Shown piece by piece: positions 54,553 to 63,597 of a stretch of DNA of 64,000 bases. Source of the DNA: Oceanobacillus profundus (GTDB lineage Bacteria; Bacillota; Bacilli; Bacillales; Amphibacillaceae); assembly GCF_003515705.1 (NCBI RefSeq), contig NZ_QWEH01000018.1, positions 43,338-107,337 on the forward strand. Reading direction: 5' to 3'. A model generated the notes under the pieces. It did no database searches. It was given only the letters and a program-made list of their open reading frames with translations, and was not told the DNA's origin. The stretch's first letter is position 1. Every line of letters starts with the position of its first letter. Position numbers and translations under genes: made by a program.

Positions 54553-55545
54553 ATGAGCTTTATTCGAACATTTCATGGTGATATACACCCTTCAAAATTG
54601 GGTACCACCTATTCACATGAACATATTGTGTGTAGACCACCCTACTGGGTTGAGCATAGTGCTGATGATTTATTACTTGATGATAAAGAGAAATCGAAGC
54701 TTGATGTTTTAGATTTTAAAAACCTTGGTGGACAAGCAATTGTAGATGCAACAGCCATTGATTATGGCCGAGATGTGTTAGCAGTAAAGGAAATTTCAGA
54801 GGAAACTGGTGTCACCATGATAGGAACAGCAGGATTTAACAAGAGCTTTCTCTGGAAGGCAACAATTCCTGAACATTTAAAAAAGTTAACAGGAGATTAT
54901 AAAACGTTTTATGAATGGATTGACGCAAAATCAATAAATGAGCTTGCAGACTTTGTCATTAAAGAAATTGAAGAGGGACTAGAAGGTACCAATATACGTG
55001 GTGGTCAAGTAAAATTTGGTACTGGTTATAATCGAATTACCCCGTTAGAAGAGAAAACTTTACGTGCAGTGGCAAGGGCACATCACGAAACGAAGGCACC
55101 ACTACATTCCCATACAGAGGCTGGAACAATGGGCTTTGAACAAATTGAGCTTTTGAAAAGTGAAGGCGTTGACCTAGAATACATTAGTTTCGGTCATATG
55201 GATCGTAACCCCGACCCTTTTTATCATGAAAAGATAGCTCAAACTGGCGCATTGCTTTGCTTTGATGGTATTTCAAAAATAAAATATGCACCAGAAAGCA
55301 CAAGAATTGATTGTATTTTAGAGCTTGTAAAAAAAGGACATGAAGACCAAATACTAGTAAGTGGAGATACTGCTAGAAAAACATATTATAAGCATTATGA
55401 TCATGGACTAGGCTTGGAAAATATTCTTGGTAAATGGGTACCACGATTTATTGAAGAAGCAAATCAAAAAGATTTTGATGGAAAAAAATTGATTGATAAG
55501 TTTTTCGTCCAAAATCCTGCTCGATGCTTTACATTTAAAAAGTAA
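54553..55545 (+). CDS. Phosphotriesterase-family hydrolase, probable phosphorylated-sugar lactonase
   Basis: 330 residues from the ATG at 54553, eight bases after AAGGAG. Binuclear metal site of the PTE family: HEH in TYSHEHIVC, the lysine of GGQVKFGTGY (the usual carbamylated bridge), the histidine of PLHSHTEAG, FGHMDRNPD, and the aspartate of VSGDTARK. Close relatives beside ascorbate-type PTS genes in Listeria and Bacillus have been reported to hydrolyse lactones of phosphorylated sugars. That activity fits a PTS product, so lactonase is the best guess. Organophosphate hydrolysis is unlikely as a natural role. Confidence 0.85.
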   Translation: MSFIRTFHGDIHPSKLGTTYSHEHIVCRPPYWVEHSADDLLLDDKEKSKLDVLDFKNLGGQAIVDATAIDYGRDVLAVKEISEETGVTMIGTAGFNKSFLWKATIPEHLKKLTGDYKTFYEWIDAKSINELADFVIKEIEEGLEGTNIRGGQVKFGTGYNRITPLEEKTLRAVARAHHETKAPLHSHTEAGTMGFEQIELLKSEGVDLEYISFGHMDRNPDPFYHEKIAQTGALLCFDGISKIKYAPESTRIDCILELVKKGHEDQILVSGDTARKTYYKHYDHGLGLENILGKWVPRFIEEANQKDFDGKKLIDKFFVQNPARCFTFKK

Positions 55546-55577
55546 CTTTTCATAAATAAACTGGGTGGTGAAATAAA

Positions 55578-56297
55578 TTGCAATTTCAATATCAAAATTC
55601 TTTCGAAGTAAAAGATAGTATTCATAAATCTAAAATTGCTATTCTACCGATTGGTGCAGTTGAGGCACATGGTCCGCATTTACCCCTTGGCACAGATAAT
55701 TTACTTGCAGAACGATTATCAGAAAAACTAGCTGAACGAGTTAATGCTTTTGTTTTACCGACATTGCCATATGGACAAGTATGGAGTTTACGTAATTTTC
55801 CAGGAAGTATCAATATAAGTAATGACTCTCTCATGAACTTCCTCGTTGATATTGGTGAAAGCCTCTATAAACAGGGATTTACTACATTTGCTATGGTTAA
55901 TGGACATTTGGGAAATGGACCAGCACTTAAAGATGCAGCACGTGTATTGTTTGAGAATTGTCCAGAAATGCGGGTTTTTTACTTTTTTTATCCTGGTATG
56001 AATAAAGCGGCAGCTGAGGTACGAGAAACTAAGTCCTCTCATAACACGTACTTTCATGCATGTGAGATTGAAACATCCTATATGCTTTACTTAGCACCAG
56101 AACATGTCGATATGGATAAAGCAATTACTGATATACCTGATATTCCAATACATGCCGATGTAACTCCAACACCATGGAAAGAGTTTACCCAAACAGCTGT
56201 ACTCGGTGATGCGAAGCTTGCTACAGAAGAAAAAGGAAAATATATCATTGATATCGCAATTGAAAATATGGCCAAATTGATTAATTCAAAATATTAA
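55578..56297 (+). CDS. Creatininase-family amidohydrolase
   Basis: 239 residues. The start is TTG with GGGTGGTGA upstream. Metal-binding motifs of the family: GAVEAHGPHLPLGTD (Glu, His, Asp), FAMVNGHLGNG and the glutamate in HACEIETS. Members open cyclic amides (creatinine, a formamide in riboflavin/F420 pathways, a mycofactocin step). Between a lactonase-like gene and a KDGP aldolase, it may act on a lactam or amide form of the imported sugar acid. The substrate is unknown. Confidence 0.85.
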   Translation: MQFQYQNSFEVKDSIHKSKIAILPIGAVEAHGPHLPLGTDNLLAERLSEKLAERVNAFVLPTLPYGQVWSLRNFPGSINISNDSLMNFLVDIGESLYKQGFTTFAMVNGHLGNGPALKDAARVLFENCPEMRVFYFFYPGMNKAAAEVRETKSSHNTYFHACEIETSYMLYLAPEHVDMDKAITDIPDIPIHADVTPTPWKEFTQTAVLGDAKLATEEKGKYIIDIAIENMAKLINSKY

Positions 56298-56317
56298 TTG
56301 AAAGTGTGAAGCAGTCT

Positions 56318-57034
56318 ATGAAAGAAAAACTCTATGATAAATTTTTATTTAACTTTATAGCTCGTGACGCCGCTAATGCCGCCGCTGTTATGGAAGCTGG
56401 CTCTGGATATGTTATTCCTGGGATTGTATCAGATAACTATGACTCAATCGATGCAGCAACTAAGAAAGTAATAGAACTAAAAACGATCACGGATATGGTA
56501 AGCATTGGACTTGGTGGTGGTGGAAAAACAGCTAATTGCCGGAAAGTATTGGACATCGCTGTAGCATCTGATCCAGGTCATATCAATCAGCCTTTCGAAA
56601 CAGCGGCCTATACAAAAGGGTTTTTAGATGGCAAAGGTACACGAAAACAATTGGCCAATGCACTTATTCAGCCAACTGGAGAGATTGGGAAAATTCGATT
56701 AGCAAATTCAGGTAGTATTATAAAGGTAGAACAATTCATCGATATTGCCGCTAGTCTGGGTATTGAAAGTATTAAAATGATGCCTATAAAGGGAAATCAG
56801 CATTTAGATGAACTAATTTACTTAACAAAAGTTGCTGCAGCAAAAGGAATTCGTGGTGTAGAGCCTGCGGGTGGAATTGATGCTAGCAATATTAAAGACA
56901 TTGTTATGGGTGTAATGGCCATTGATATCGAATTCTTTATGCCGCATATCTTCGGTTCAACCATTGACAAAATAACAGGGGAAACAATCCCATCGAAGGT
57001 TAATGAAATTATGGAAATAATGGAGGGTTTATAG
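56318..57034 (+). CDS. 2-dehydro-3-deoxy-phosphogluconate (KDGP) aldolase, DgaF-like
   Basis: 238 residues from the ATG at 56318; an in-frame GTG lies four codons earlier and neither has a strong site. LYDKFLFNFIARDAANA, VSIGLGGGG, HINQPFETAAYTKGFL, SIKMMPIKG with the likely Schiff-base lysine, and GVEPAGGID identify the DgaF/KDGP_aldolase family. It cleaves KDGP to pyruvate and glyceraldehyde 3-phosphate. In the glucosaminate (dga) pathway a PLP-dependent DgaE makes KDGP; no such gene is here. Confidence 0.85.
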   Translation: MKEKLYDKFLFNFIARDAANAAAVMEAGSGYVIPGIVSDNYDSIDAATKKVIELKTITDMVSIGLGGGGKTANCRKVLDIAVASDPGHINQPFETAAYTKGFLDGKGTRKQLANALIQPTGEIGKIRLANSGSIIKVEQFIDIAASLGIESIKMMPIKGNQHLDELIYLTKVAAAKGIRGVEPAGGIDASNIKDIVMGVMAIDIEFFMPHIFGSTIDKITGETIPSKVNEIMEIMEGL

Positions 57035-57762
57035 TGATTAATAACTACTTTGATAAAATAAAAGATTTATTAGCTAAGGTTCAAAAAGAAGAGCATAATG
57101 TTATGATTCAGGCGGGCCATAAAGTCGCTGAGACGATACAAAATGGCGGTGTAATCCACTTATTTGGATGTGGTCATTCTCATATATTAACAGAAGAAGT
57201 TTACTATCGAGCAGGAGGCTTAGTACCAATACATCCTATTTTACATGAGCCATTAATGCTTCACGAAGGCGCTGTCCGTTCGTCCACTTACGAACGAAAA
57301 AATGATTATGCAAAGACATTTATGCAAGAACAGGACATCCGTGATGGAGATGTTATATTTGTCATTTCAACATCTGGCAGAAACCCTGTACCTGTAGATG
57401 TAGCCCATCTCGCCAAAGAAAAAGGCGCATTTGTAATTGGAATCACATCGATTGAATATTCATCCAGTCAGCCTTCACGCCATATCAGTGGCGAGCTTTT
57501 GCTTGATGCTGTTGATCTTGTTATTAATAACCATGCACCAGCGGGTGATGCGCTTTTGTCTCATATTGACGTGGGTGTAAGATTTTCACCAAGTTCAACC
57601 GTAATAGGATCAACTATTTTAAACGCAGTTTTTGCCCAGTCTATTAAACTAATGGCCGAAAATAACTTTGAACCACCTGTGTTCTTGAGTGGGAATATTG
57701 AAGGTGCAGATGATCATAATGAAAAACTAATTGATAAATATAAAGAGCGAATTAAGCTATAA
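57034..57762 (+). CDS. SIS-domain sugar isomerase-like protein
   Basis: 242 residues. The start is GTG overlapping the aldolase TAG by one base, with GGAGGG upstream. SIS motifs: IHLFGCGHSHILTEEVYYRAGG and the sugar-phosphate-binding VIFVISTSGRNPVPVDVAHLAKEKG. Related proteins are sugar-phosphate isomerases or deaminases. As last gene of the ascorbate-type PTS operon it may act on the phosphorylated intermediate before aldol cleavage. Confidence 0.85.
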   Translation: MINNYFDKIKDLLAKVQKEEHNVMIQAGHKVAETIQNGGVIHLFGCGHSHILTEEVYYRAGGLVPIHPILHEPLMLHEGAVRSSTYERKNDYAKTFMQEQDIRDGDVIFVISTSGRNPVPVDVAHLAKEKGAFVIGITSIEYSSSQPSRHISGELLLDAVDLVINNHAPAGDALLSHIDVGVRFSPSSTVIGSTILNAVFAQSIKLMAENNFEPPVFLSGNIEGADDHNEKLIDKYKERIKL

Positions 57763-57769
57763 AAAATAT

Positions 57770-57815
57770 AGAGCAATACAATTGGATCAATAAAGAATTG
57801 TATTGCTCTTTTTTT
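57770..57815 (+). terminator. Strong terminator of the 50272-57762 operon
   Basis: AGAGCAATACAATT pairs perfectly with AATTGTATTGCTCT around 12 bases, with a run of Ts after it. Confidence 0.9.
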
Positions 57816-57832
57816 ACTGATTAAGAATCTCA

Positions 57833-58051
57833 TTAATTTTTTTTATTCTTATCAATTGGATCGTTAAAACTCTCATTAACTCTTGCCCCTGATCTAAAAA
57901 GAACCTCTTCAGGATGTACATCATTGTAAAACTTTTCAAAACCACCTACACGTAAACCATGTCCTGCCATAATTGTTAAGTGGCGTATTTTTAGCAAATT
58001 GAATAATCTTATTAAGTGGTGAAACAGCCTCTGACGCTCTAAAATTTTCAC
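57833..58051 (-). pseudogene. CutC-like C-terminal remnant (frameshifted)
   Basis: On the minus strand, one frame reads LTIMAGHGLRVGGFEKFYND, then VHPEEVLFRSGARVNESFN. This resembles the C-terminus of the CutC family (IMAGGGV..., EVHFGSG.R). A second frame just upstream continues as ASEAVSPLNKIIQFAKNTPL, the preceding CutC segment. A frameshift therefore splits the piece, and the N-terminal barrel is missing. Confidence 0.5.
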
Positions 58052-58497
58052 TTGCAGTTAGAGAATACCTTTAACTAGTGTATATTTGAATAATTTTTCC
58101 AAATATACCATCTGATCTCGTGCAAAATTGAAACCGAGATGAAAAGTTACATCTCAATCTTCAGTAACACTATGTATTTGATGTAAAGTTTTCAAAGGAT
58201 AACCCAAATACCGAAAAAAAGTTATAGTGTAATGTGGCAATCAAAATGGTTTCATTTGACAACAAATATAGGAAAAATGGAGACCAGGTCTATCTAATAC
58301 CCTCGCGCCTATTGTAACTTTATAATAAAATAAAACCTGCCTACCAGTAACAATTTAACCAAGAAACAAAAGTCTCTCGAATAATAAAAAAGCAAATAGG
58401 CCATAATAAACACGCCCAAAGGAATAGTAGACGAATCTTTCTCTTCACATTCTAAAATTAGAAAGTGACCATCATCATTGAAATATGGAGGTGCAAT
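58052..58497. other. Intergenic stretch, nothing recognised
   Basis: AT-rich. A 155-codon minus-strand frame covering part of it runs antisense through the zinc-ribbon gene and lacks a good ribosome binding site, so it is not credited. Confidence 0.5.
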
Positions 58498-58746
58498 ATG
58501 AATAAGCCATACCGTTGCCCAAATTGCAAAACAAACAGATCTCGATTTAATATCATTGAGCAAATCGCAACGCCTGTCAAACTCGATGCAAAGACTGGGG
58601 AAGTCCTCGAAGATTATACATCTGAGAATACAGAAATGTTTCATCAGATGTATAATGGTCCAAAATACCGTATTCAATGCGGGGTATGTGGGTTGATAGA
58701 AAATAAAAATACATTTGAACAATTTGCTAAATACGAAGGGTCTTAA
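58498..58746 (+). CDS. Small zinc-ribbon protein of unknown function
   Basis: 82 residues from the ATG at 58498, with GGAGGTG upstream. Two CxxC knuckles, [13 protein letters not shown] at the N-terminus and [10 protein letters not shown] toward the C-terminus, should bind one zinc. The middle, [14 protein letters not shown], resembles a linker in zinc ribbons of Bacillus proteins. I do not recognise a named family. It stands alone. Confidence 0.72.
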   Translation: MNKPYRCPNCKTNRSRFNIIEQIATPVKLDAKTGEVLEDYTSENTEMFHQMYNGPKYRIQCGVCGLIENKNTFEQFAKYEGS

Positions 58747-59110
58747 AGTTTGGTATATGTGTCTGCTGCTGCCCAATGATTTTTTGTTGGTGTGAAAACA
58801 CTAAACACAGCAAGCCTTTTAAGGTGTAGATGTCATCTAAATTTAGGTTGTTTGGCATCATTATTAGAATTAATGCGTAATTAGATTATCGATTCATTGC
58901 TTATTGAGGATTTTTATAAATCAATTTCGCAGAGTTTGCTCAAAAAGGAACTTACTTTATCCATTTCCCTCTTCATCCGCAAACAAAAATAAACGTTCTG
59001 TAACAGGTCTATTTAAAATATTAACTAAAATTTCACTTTTTGCACCCCATATTGTAATGAATGGTCGATTATAGATATGAATACCGTTTATGATGAGGAG
59101 TGTAAATTAA
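58747..59110. other. Intergenic stretch, nothing recognised
   Basis: About 360 bases before the sigma factor gene. A GAGGAG ribosome binding site lies at its end; no other element was identified. Confidence 0.5.
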
Positions 59111-59683
59111 ATGAAAAAGAATACAAACACATTTACATTTGAAGAAATTTTTGAGCAAAATAAGCGTAGGATTCATTATCACCTTCACAAATTAAACATA
59201 CAAGATCCTCACCAAGAGTTTTATCAAGAAGGGCTTATCTCGATGTGGAGCGCATATAAAAACTACCAGCCAGATAAAGGCCCAATTTCCACATACTTCA
59301 ACTTTATTATTCGCCATCGTCTGATTGATCTAATTCGAAAAGAGAGTCGTAGAATTGAAAGAGAAGTACTCGCCTCCACAGAGGAGGAAGCTACGTTTGA
59401 AGCAGAAGTGTATCATAAAGCGAGTAACACTAATTTTTCAGGATTAACTATGAAAGAAAATATCAAAAGCGATGATTATCTTTGGCAGCAAGTTAAAAGA
59501 ATATTAACCGAAAAACAATGGAACTGGATAAGATATTACATTATTGAGGACAAGTCATTAAAAGAAATTGCTGAACAAGAGGAAGTTTCTATTGAAGCAG
59601 TAAAAAGCTGGGGAAAAGAGGCAAAAAAGAAGCTACGAAATGTTGATTTTGAGAAAATAATTATGGAGAGTATTGATCCGTAA
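59111..59683 (+). CDS. Sigma-70 family RNA polymerase sigma factor
   Basis: 190 residues. Region 2: FYQEGLISMWSAYKNYQPDKGPISTYFNFIIRHRLIDLIRKES, quoted in part as FYQEGLISMWSAYKNY and RHRLIDLIRKES. Region 4: ILTEKQWNWIRYYIIEDKSLKEIAEQEEVSIEAVKSWGKEAKKKL (core LKEIAEQEEVSIEAVKSWG). The compact two-domain form resembles SigH/ComX-like or ECF-like factors. No anti-sigma gene is adjacent. GAGGAG lies before the ATG. Confidence 0.85.
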   Translation: MKKNTNTFTFEEIFEQNKRRIHYHLHKLNIQDPHQEFYQEGLISMWSAYKNYQPDKGPISTYFNFIIRHRLIDLIRKESRRIEREVLASTEEEATFEAEVYHKASNTNFSGLTMKENIKSDDYLWQQVKRILTEKQWNWIRYYIIEDKSLKEIAEQEEVSIEAVKSWGKEAKKKLRNVDFEKIIMESIDP

Positions 59684-59712
59684 CGATGTGAAGCAGAAAA
59701 TGTAACTTACAA

Positions 59713-59752
59713 GCCACATGAAATCAAGACGAAGACCTTGATTTTATGTGGC
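59713..59752. terminator. Long hairpin after the sigma factor gene
   Basis: GCCACATGAAATCAAG pairs with CTTGATTTTATGTGGC (15 pairs plus one wobble) around eight bases. No T-run follows. Confidence 0.55.
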
Positions 59753-59870
59753 ATTAGTATGGTATAGTCAATTGGAAGTTAAGTGCTAGTTTTTTCACAC
59801 TATAATAGTTCAAGGTTTTATAAGACAGTTTCTTCTAAATGAATAGCTCAAATACCGGAATGATTCCAGT

Positions 59871-59901
59871 AAAAAAATGCTTTCGTTTATCAAGTGATAA
59901 A
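59871..59901 (-). terminator. Terminator of the GntR/ADP-ribosylglycohydrolase/EIIBC operon
   Basis: On the minus strand TTTATCA pairs with TGATAAA around two bases, then GCATTTTTTT supplies the T-run. The stem is short. Confidence 0.45.
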
Positions 59902-59919
59902 TGCTTTCCTATATCCTCA

Positions 59920-60633
59920 TCATGGAATTTCCAATTGAACATTGTACCGGTATCGATCCCCTCTATAAAAGAACTCAGCATATTCAATTAGTCGATCTTG
60001 TTCATCTCTTGTTACTCGTTGAACGTATAATAAGGGGCTATTTTCTGCTACTTTCAAAATTTTAGCCAATTCCTCATTCGCAACTACAGATTCAATTGTT
60101 TCATTAGCTTTTTTCACCATATATCCTTTTATGCGAAACAACTGATACAAGGAAGCATCCACTGAACTGAGCTCTTCAGCAAATAAAGGAATAGACGAAG
60201 GACAATATACACGTTGAAAGCCAATCGGAATTTCATCAATCCAGCGTATTCGTTCATGACAACTAACCATCGCATTTTTTGGCAAATCAAGTTGGGAACA
60301 TACCAGCGGACTTGCTGGAATAGAAGCTTCAAATGAGAATAACGTTGATTGTATATTATGCTCTTTATTTTCCTCCGAAAAACTTAATAGATTTTGTAAT
60401 TGCAACGATTTTTTTTGACTAAGAACAATCGTTCCTACACCATGAATCCTTTCAACGTATCCTTCATCTACCAGTAATTGTACTGCATGCCTTACAGTAA
60501 TTCGACTTACATTATATCGTTTTTGTAAGTCAGGCTCTGCTGGCATCAGATCACCAACGAGGTAGTCCCCATTGATGATCTGTTGTTGTAATTCTTCATA
60601 AATAGCTAAATATTTAACTTTGTTTCTTTTCAT
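59920..60633 (-). CDS. GntR-family transcriptional regulator (UTRA type)
   Basis: 237 residues from the ATG at 60633, with GGTGG at usable spacing; an ATG six bases earlier is too close to it. N-terminal winged helix: LAIYEELQQQIINGDYLVGD, AEPDLQKRYNVSRITVRHAVQLL and RIHGVGTIV. The UTRA domain follows (CHERIRWIDEIPIGFQRVY, RVTRDEQDRLIEYAEFFY). It is the last gene of the operon EIIBC, ADP-ribosylglycohydrolase, GntR and probably represses it through the inverted repeat at 63255-63296. Confidence 0.88.
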   Translation of the reverse strand: MKRNKVKYLAIYEELQQQIINGDYLVGDLMPAEPDLQKRYNVSRITVRHAVQLLVDEGYVERIHGVGTIVLSQKKSLQLQNLLSFSEENKEHNIQSTLFSFEASIPASPLVCSQLDLPKNAMVSCHERIRWIDEIPIGFQRVYCPSSIPLFAEELSSVDASLYQLFRIKGYMVKKANETIESVVANEELAKILKVAENSPLLYVQRVTRDEQDRLIEYAEFFYRGDRYRYNVQLEIP

Positions 60634-60677
60634 AAGCATCCACCATACTTACTAACAAATTTGCAACTCTACCATGT

Positions 60678-61727
60678 TTAATTTTGTTTCTCTTCCTTAG
60701 TATTCACTATACTTGCTAATGAATTGGCTAATTCTATCAAATTAAAATCATTAGCAACTTGTACAGTCTCATATAAAGACATAAAACTTGGATCGGTTAA
60801 ATCCACAAACGACCCAACCATAGACCCTACAATTGTTGCAACAGTGTCGGTATCGTACCCAATATTTACAGCATCAATTACTGCTTGCAAGGCATTGTCT
60901 TTATTTAAAGCAACTATTCCAAATGCACAAGGCACAGCTTCAGAAATATGTAAGCCGCTCCCCACCACTTGTGATAATTTACGCAATTTTTCTTCTTTTG
61001 TACCAACACCGTTTACTATATCATACGCTAATCGGATACGTTCTACAACACTTGGACCTGCTACTTCACGAGAAATGAATTTTGCTTTCGTTTCACCACG
61101 TAAAACCCCATAAAAACCTGCACTTAAAGCCTCATCAACTGTCGCATGGGGTGCTAAGGACGCACTTGTAGAAGCAGCCACTGCACAAGCACCAGAAATA
61201 GCCAAAGCGTTATCGTGTGTTACCTGTGTAATTGTAATTGCAGCATCAATCGCACCTTCCAAATCGTTAGGATATAAAATACCAGCTGGCGCAATTTTCA
61301 TTGCTGCACCGTTTGTTGCTTTGGAGGCATAGTCCACCGTTGCTGCTCCTGGTAACGGCTTCATTTTTAACGAGGGGTCTTTATACATTGCTACTGCACT
61401 TCGTGTTGTAGGACCAGCAAAACGATCAAAATACCATGGAACATTTGACCAATCCAAAATAGCTTTAATTACAATATCTTTATTAATAATACCGTCATTT
61501 TTCAAGATAGCTTGGCATAGAAAATACACTTGGGAAAAATCATCTGTAACTTGTCCTGCCTCATTTCCTAGTGCAAATGCTGTTTCTCCCGGTTTTTCAA
61601 ATTTAGTTATAGTTTTACCAAATTGCGTACGGATTTGATCAAACGATAGATTTTCTGTTGCTGCTCCCATTGCATCACCAATTGCTGCTAATCCTAAAAT
61701 TCCTTGTATTTTTGAGTTTAAACTCAT
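60678..61727 (-). CDS. ADP-ribosylglycohydrolase (DraG) family hydrolase
   Basis: 349 residues from the ATG at 61727, with AAGGATGAT upstream. Binuclear Mg/Mn site of the family: GLAAIGDAMGAATE, AGQVTDDFSQ (Asp-Asp) and C-terminal GYDTDTVATIVGSMVG. DraG-type enzymes cleave ADP-ribose or related N-/O-glycosides. Sitting directly behind a PTS permease gene, it more likely hydrolyses an imported, phosphorylated riboside-like or nucleoside-like sugar than a modified protein. That is inference. Confidence 0.87.
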   Translation of the reverse strand: MSLNSKIQGILGLAAIGDAMGAATENLSFDQIRTQFGKTITKFEKPGETAFALGNEAGQVTDDFSQVYFLCQAILKNDGIINKDIVIKAILDWSNVPWYFDRFAGPTTRSAVAMYKDPSLKMKPLPGAATVDYASKATNGAAMKIAPAGILYPNDLEGAIDAAITITQVTHDNALAISGACAVAASTSASLAPHATVDEALSAGFYGVLRGETKAKFISREVAGPSVVERIRLAYDIVNGVGTKEEKLRKLSQVVGSGLHISEAVPCAFGIVALNKDNALQAVIDAVNIGYDTDTVATIVGSMVGSFVDLTDPSFMSLYETVQVANDFNLIELANSLASIVNTKEEKQN

Positions 61728-61759
61728 TTTTATCATCCTTTCTATAAATAATCTTATAT

Positions 61760-63166
61760 TTATTTTGAAGCAGACATTTCTGCTTTTGGATCCTTAATAC
61801 CAAAAAGAAGTGTTAATAACAGACCACCCAAAAACGAAATTGTTAAACCAACGACATATGCCCATAACGTTGGTCCCGCAAATGCAGGGATTGTTGTCAA
61901 TCCGCCAAATACAAATGCATTTCCTACTACATTAAATGCACCCATAAAGGCACCACCTAAAGCTGCACCTATACATCCCGCTACTAAAGGACTCTTAAAT
62001 CTTACACCCAAACCGTAAATTGCTGGTTCAACAATTCCCGATAAAAAGACAGATGTTATTGCAGTTAATGAAAAATTCTTCAATTCCTGGCTTCTGCTAC
62101 GTAGGAAAATGGCAAATGCTGCACCCGCCATACCAAAGTTCGCATTCGCACCATACGCAATAAAAGCAGAGCTACCTGTTGAAGCAATTTCCGGAATAAT
62201 CACCATTGTATTCGGTGCCCAATGTACACCAAACATAATCAAAATATTCCAAATTCCACCAATAACAGCTCCCGTAACGATTTGATTTATATTTGCTAAC
62301 CAATCTACAAAGCTAGCAATACCAATACTTAAGTAATTTCCAATTGGTCCAAATATTCCAGCGACTATAGGAACTAGTATCACTAATAATACTGTAGGGA
62401 TTACAATCATATGCAAACTATTTGGTAGTTTACCTTTCATAAAGTGTTCCATTTTTGATTGTACCCAAGTAGTTAAAATCGCAGGAATGATTTGGCTAGT
62501 ATAATTGAATACAGGAATTGAAAGACCTAGAAATGTAATCATATTTCCGCCATCACCCTGCACCAGGTTGATAAATTCAGGCATAATTAGTGCACCCATC
62601 ACAGCAATCGCGATATACGGACTTGTATCAAATCGTTTTGCTGATGTAATAGCGACTAATAATGGTAAGAAATAAAACACTGAAGTCGCCGTAAGAGTTA
62701 AAATCAGATTTGTTGTGCTTTCAGTTGATAACCAGCCCAACTCATTAGCTAAAATCGTAAATCCTCGGAGCAATCCTGCGCCAGCTAACAATGGCAATAG
62801 TGGTGAAAAAATACAGACAACTAGAGCAATAAACTTGTTAAACCAACTATTCTTTTTATTATCTGTCTGAGAAAGATCTGCCATGTCCTTATTCATATCA
62901 TTTGATTCAGTTGATTTCCATACCTTCATAAATGCGTTATAAACTTCATCGACATTGGTACCAATTACTATTTGAAATCCTAGGTCCCTATCAACAACCC
63001 CTGCTACACCATCTAAGGTTTCGATTTTTTCCTTTTCAACTAGCGCACGATCTTTTAATGTAGGGCGTAGTCGCGTCGCACAATGGGTTATCGACACAAT
63101 ATTATTCGCACCTCCCATCAACGATAACAACTGGTTTGCTAAAGATAAAGACTCTGTTTTTTTCAT
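61760..63166 (-). CDS. PTS EIIBC component, glucose/sucrose family
   Basis: 468 residues. The N-terminal EIIB domain has the phosphocysteine in IVSITHCATRLRPTLKD near residue 28. After a linker, an EIIC domain of about 10 hydrophobic segments contains FSPLLPLLAGAGLLRG and SGIVEPAIYGLGVRFKSP. No EIIA domain is attached or encoded nearby, so it must borrow one, as sucrose- and MurNAc-type EIIBC proteins do. The substrate is unknown. AGGAGAAG precedes the ATG. Confidence 0.9.
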   Translation of the reverse strand: MKKTESLSLANQLLSLMGGANNIVSITHCATRLRPTLKDRALVEKEKIETLDGVAGVVDRDLGFQIVIGTNVDEVYNAFMKVWKSTESNDMNKDMADLSQTDNKKNSWFNKFIALVVCIFSPLLPLLAGAGLLRGFTILANELGWLSTESTTNLILTLTATSVFYFLPLLVAITSAKRFDTSPYIAIAVMGALIMPEFINLVQGDGGNMITFLGLSIPVFNYTSQIIPAILTTWVQSKMEHFMKGKLPNSLHMIVIPTVLLVILVPIVAGIFGPIGNYLSIGIASFVDWLANINQIVTGAVIGGIWNILIMFGVHWAPNTMVIIPEIASTGSSAFIAYGANANFGMAGAAFAIFLRSRSQELKNFSLTAITSVFLSGIVEPAIYGLGVRFKSPLVAGCIGAALGGAFMGAFNVVGNAFVFGGLTTIPAFAGPTLWAYVVGLTISFLGGLLLTLLFGIKDPKAEMSASK

Positions 63167-63245
63167 AAAAACTTCTCCTTTCTTTTAGACCTAGAAACAT
63201 AATTGCTATCCCAATTAGACATTATAACGTCTTATCCTCATATTA

Positions 63246-63296
63246 AGAATACACAATTGTTCAATTATTGTAAAGGCTTACATTAATTGAACAATT
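63246..63296 (-). promoter_or_regulatory. EIIBC promoter with embedded GntR operator and cre-like site
   Basis: Minus strand: TTTACA (63269-63274) and TATTCT (63246-63251) are 17 bases apart, a sigma-A promoter. A perfect 13-bp inverted repeat, AATTGTTCAATTA (63255-63267) / TAATTGAACAATT (63284-63296), places one arm in the spacer and one upstream. Between them TTGTAAAGGCTTACAT matches the cre consensus at 15 of 16 positions. Confidence 0.65.
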
Positions 63297-63597
63297 AAAT
63301 ATAGTATCATATTATCCGTACAGCACACAGATAAGTAACTCCCTGGAATACGGTTTTCCATCAATGAACCAAAAACGGAATATCCCAAGTGTTTTCACTT
63401 CTTTCCACCCTGCCTACCAACAAATCTCCGCTCATCGTTTGATAATGCTAATCACTTGGAAATCTGACTGTGTAATAGGTAGTGACAGACACCTTAAATT
63501 AAAGATTGTGTAAGCAATTATAAGGCAATAATGTAATTACACAGTAGGAATGCTATACTTACTGAATTATTGGATACAAAAGGGGTTAAAGTAGCAG

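Noticed and set aside
54553..55545. Organophosphate-degrading phosphotriesterase
   Set aside because: The PTE fold is shared by lactonases, and the ascorbate-type PTS and KDGP aldolase context favours a phosphorylated sugar lactone.
58309..58776. 155-codon minus-strand frame
   Set aside because: Runs antisense through the zinc-ribbon gene, which has a good ribosome binding site and CxxC pairs; the peptide is Phe/Ile/Cys-rich, as expected of antisense translation.
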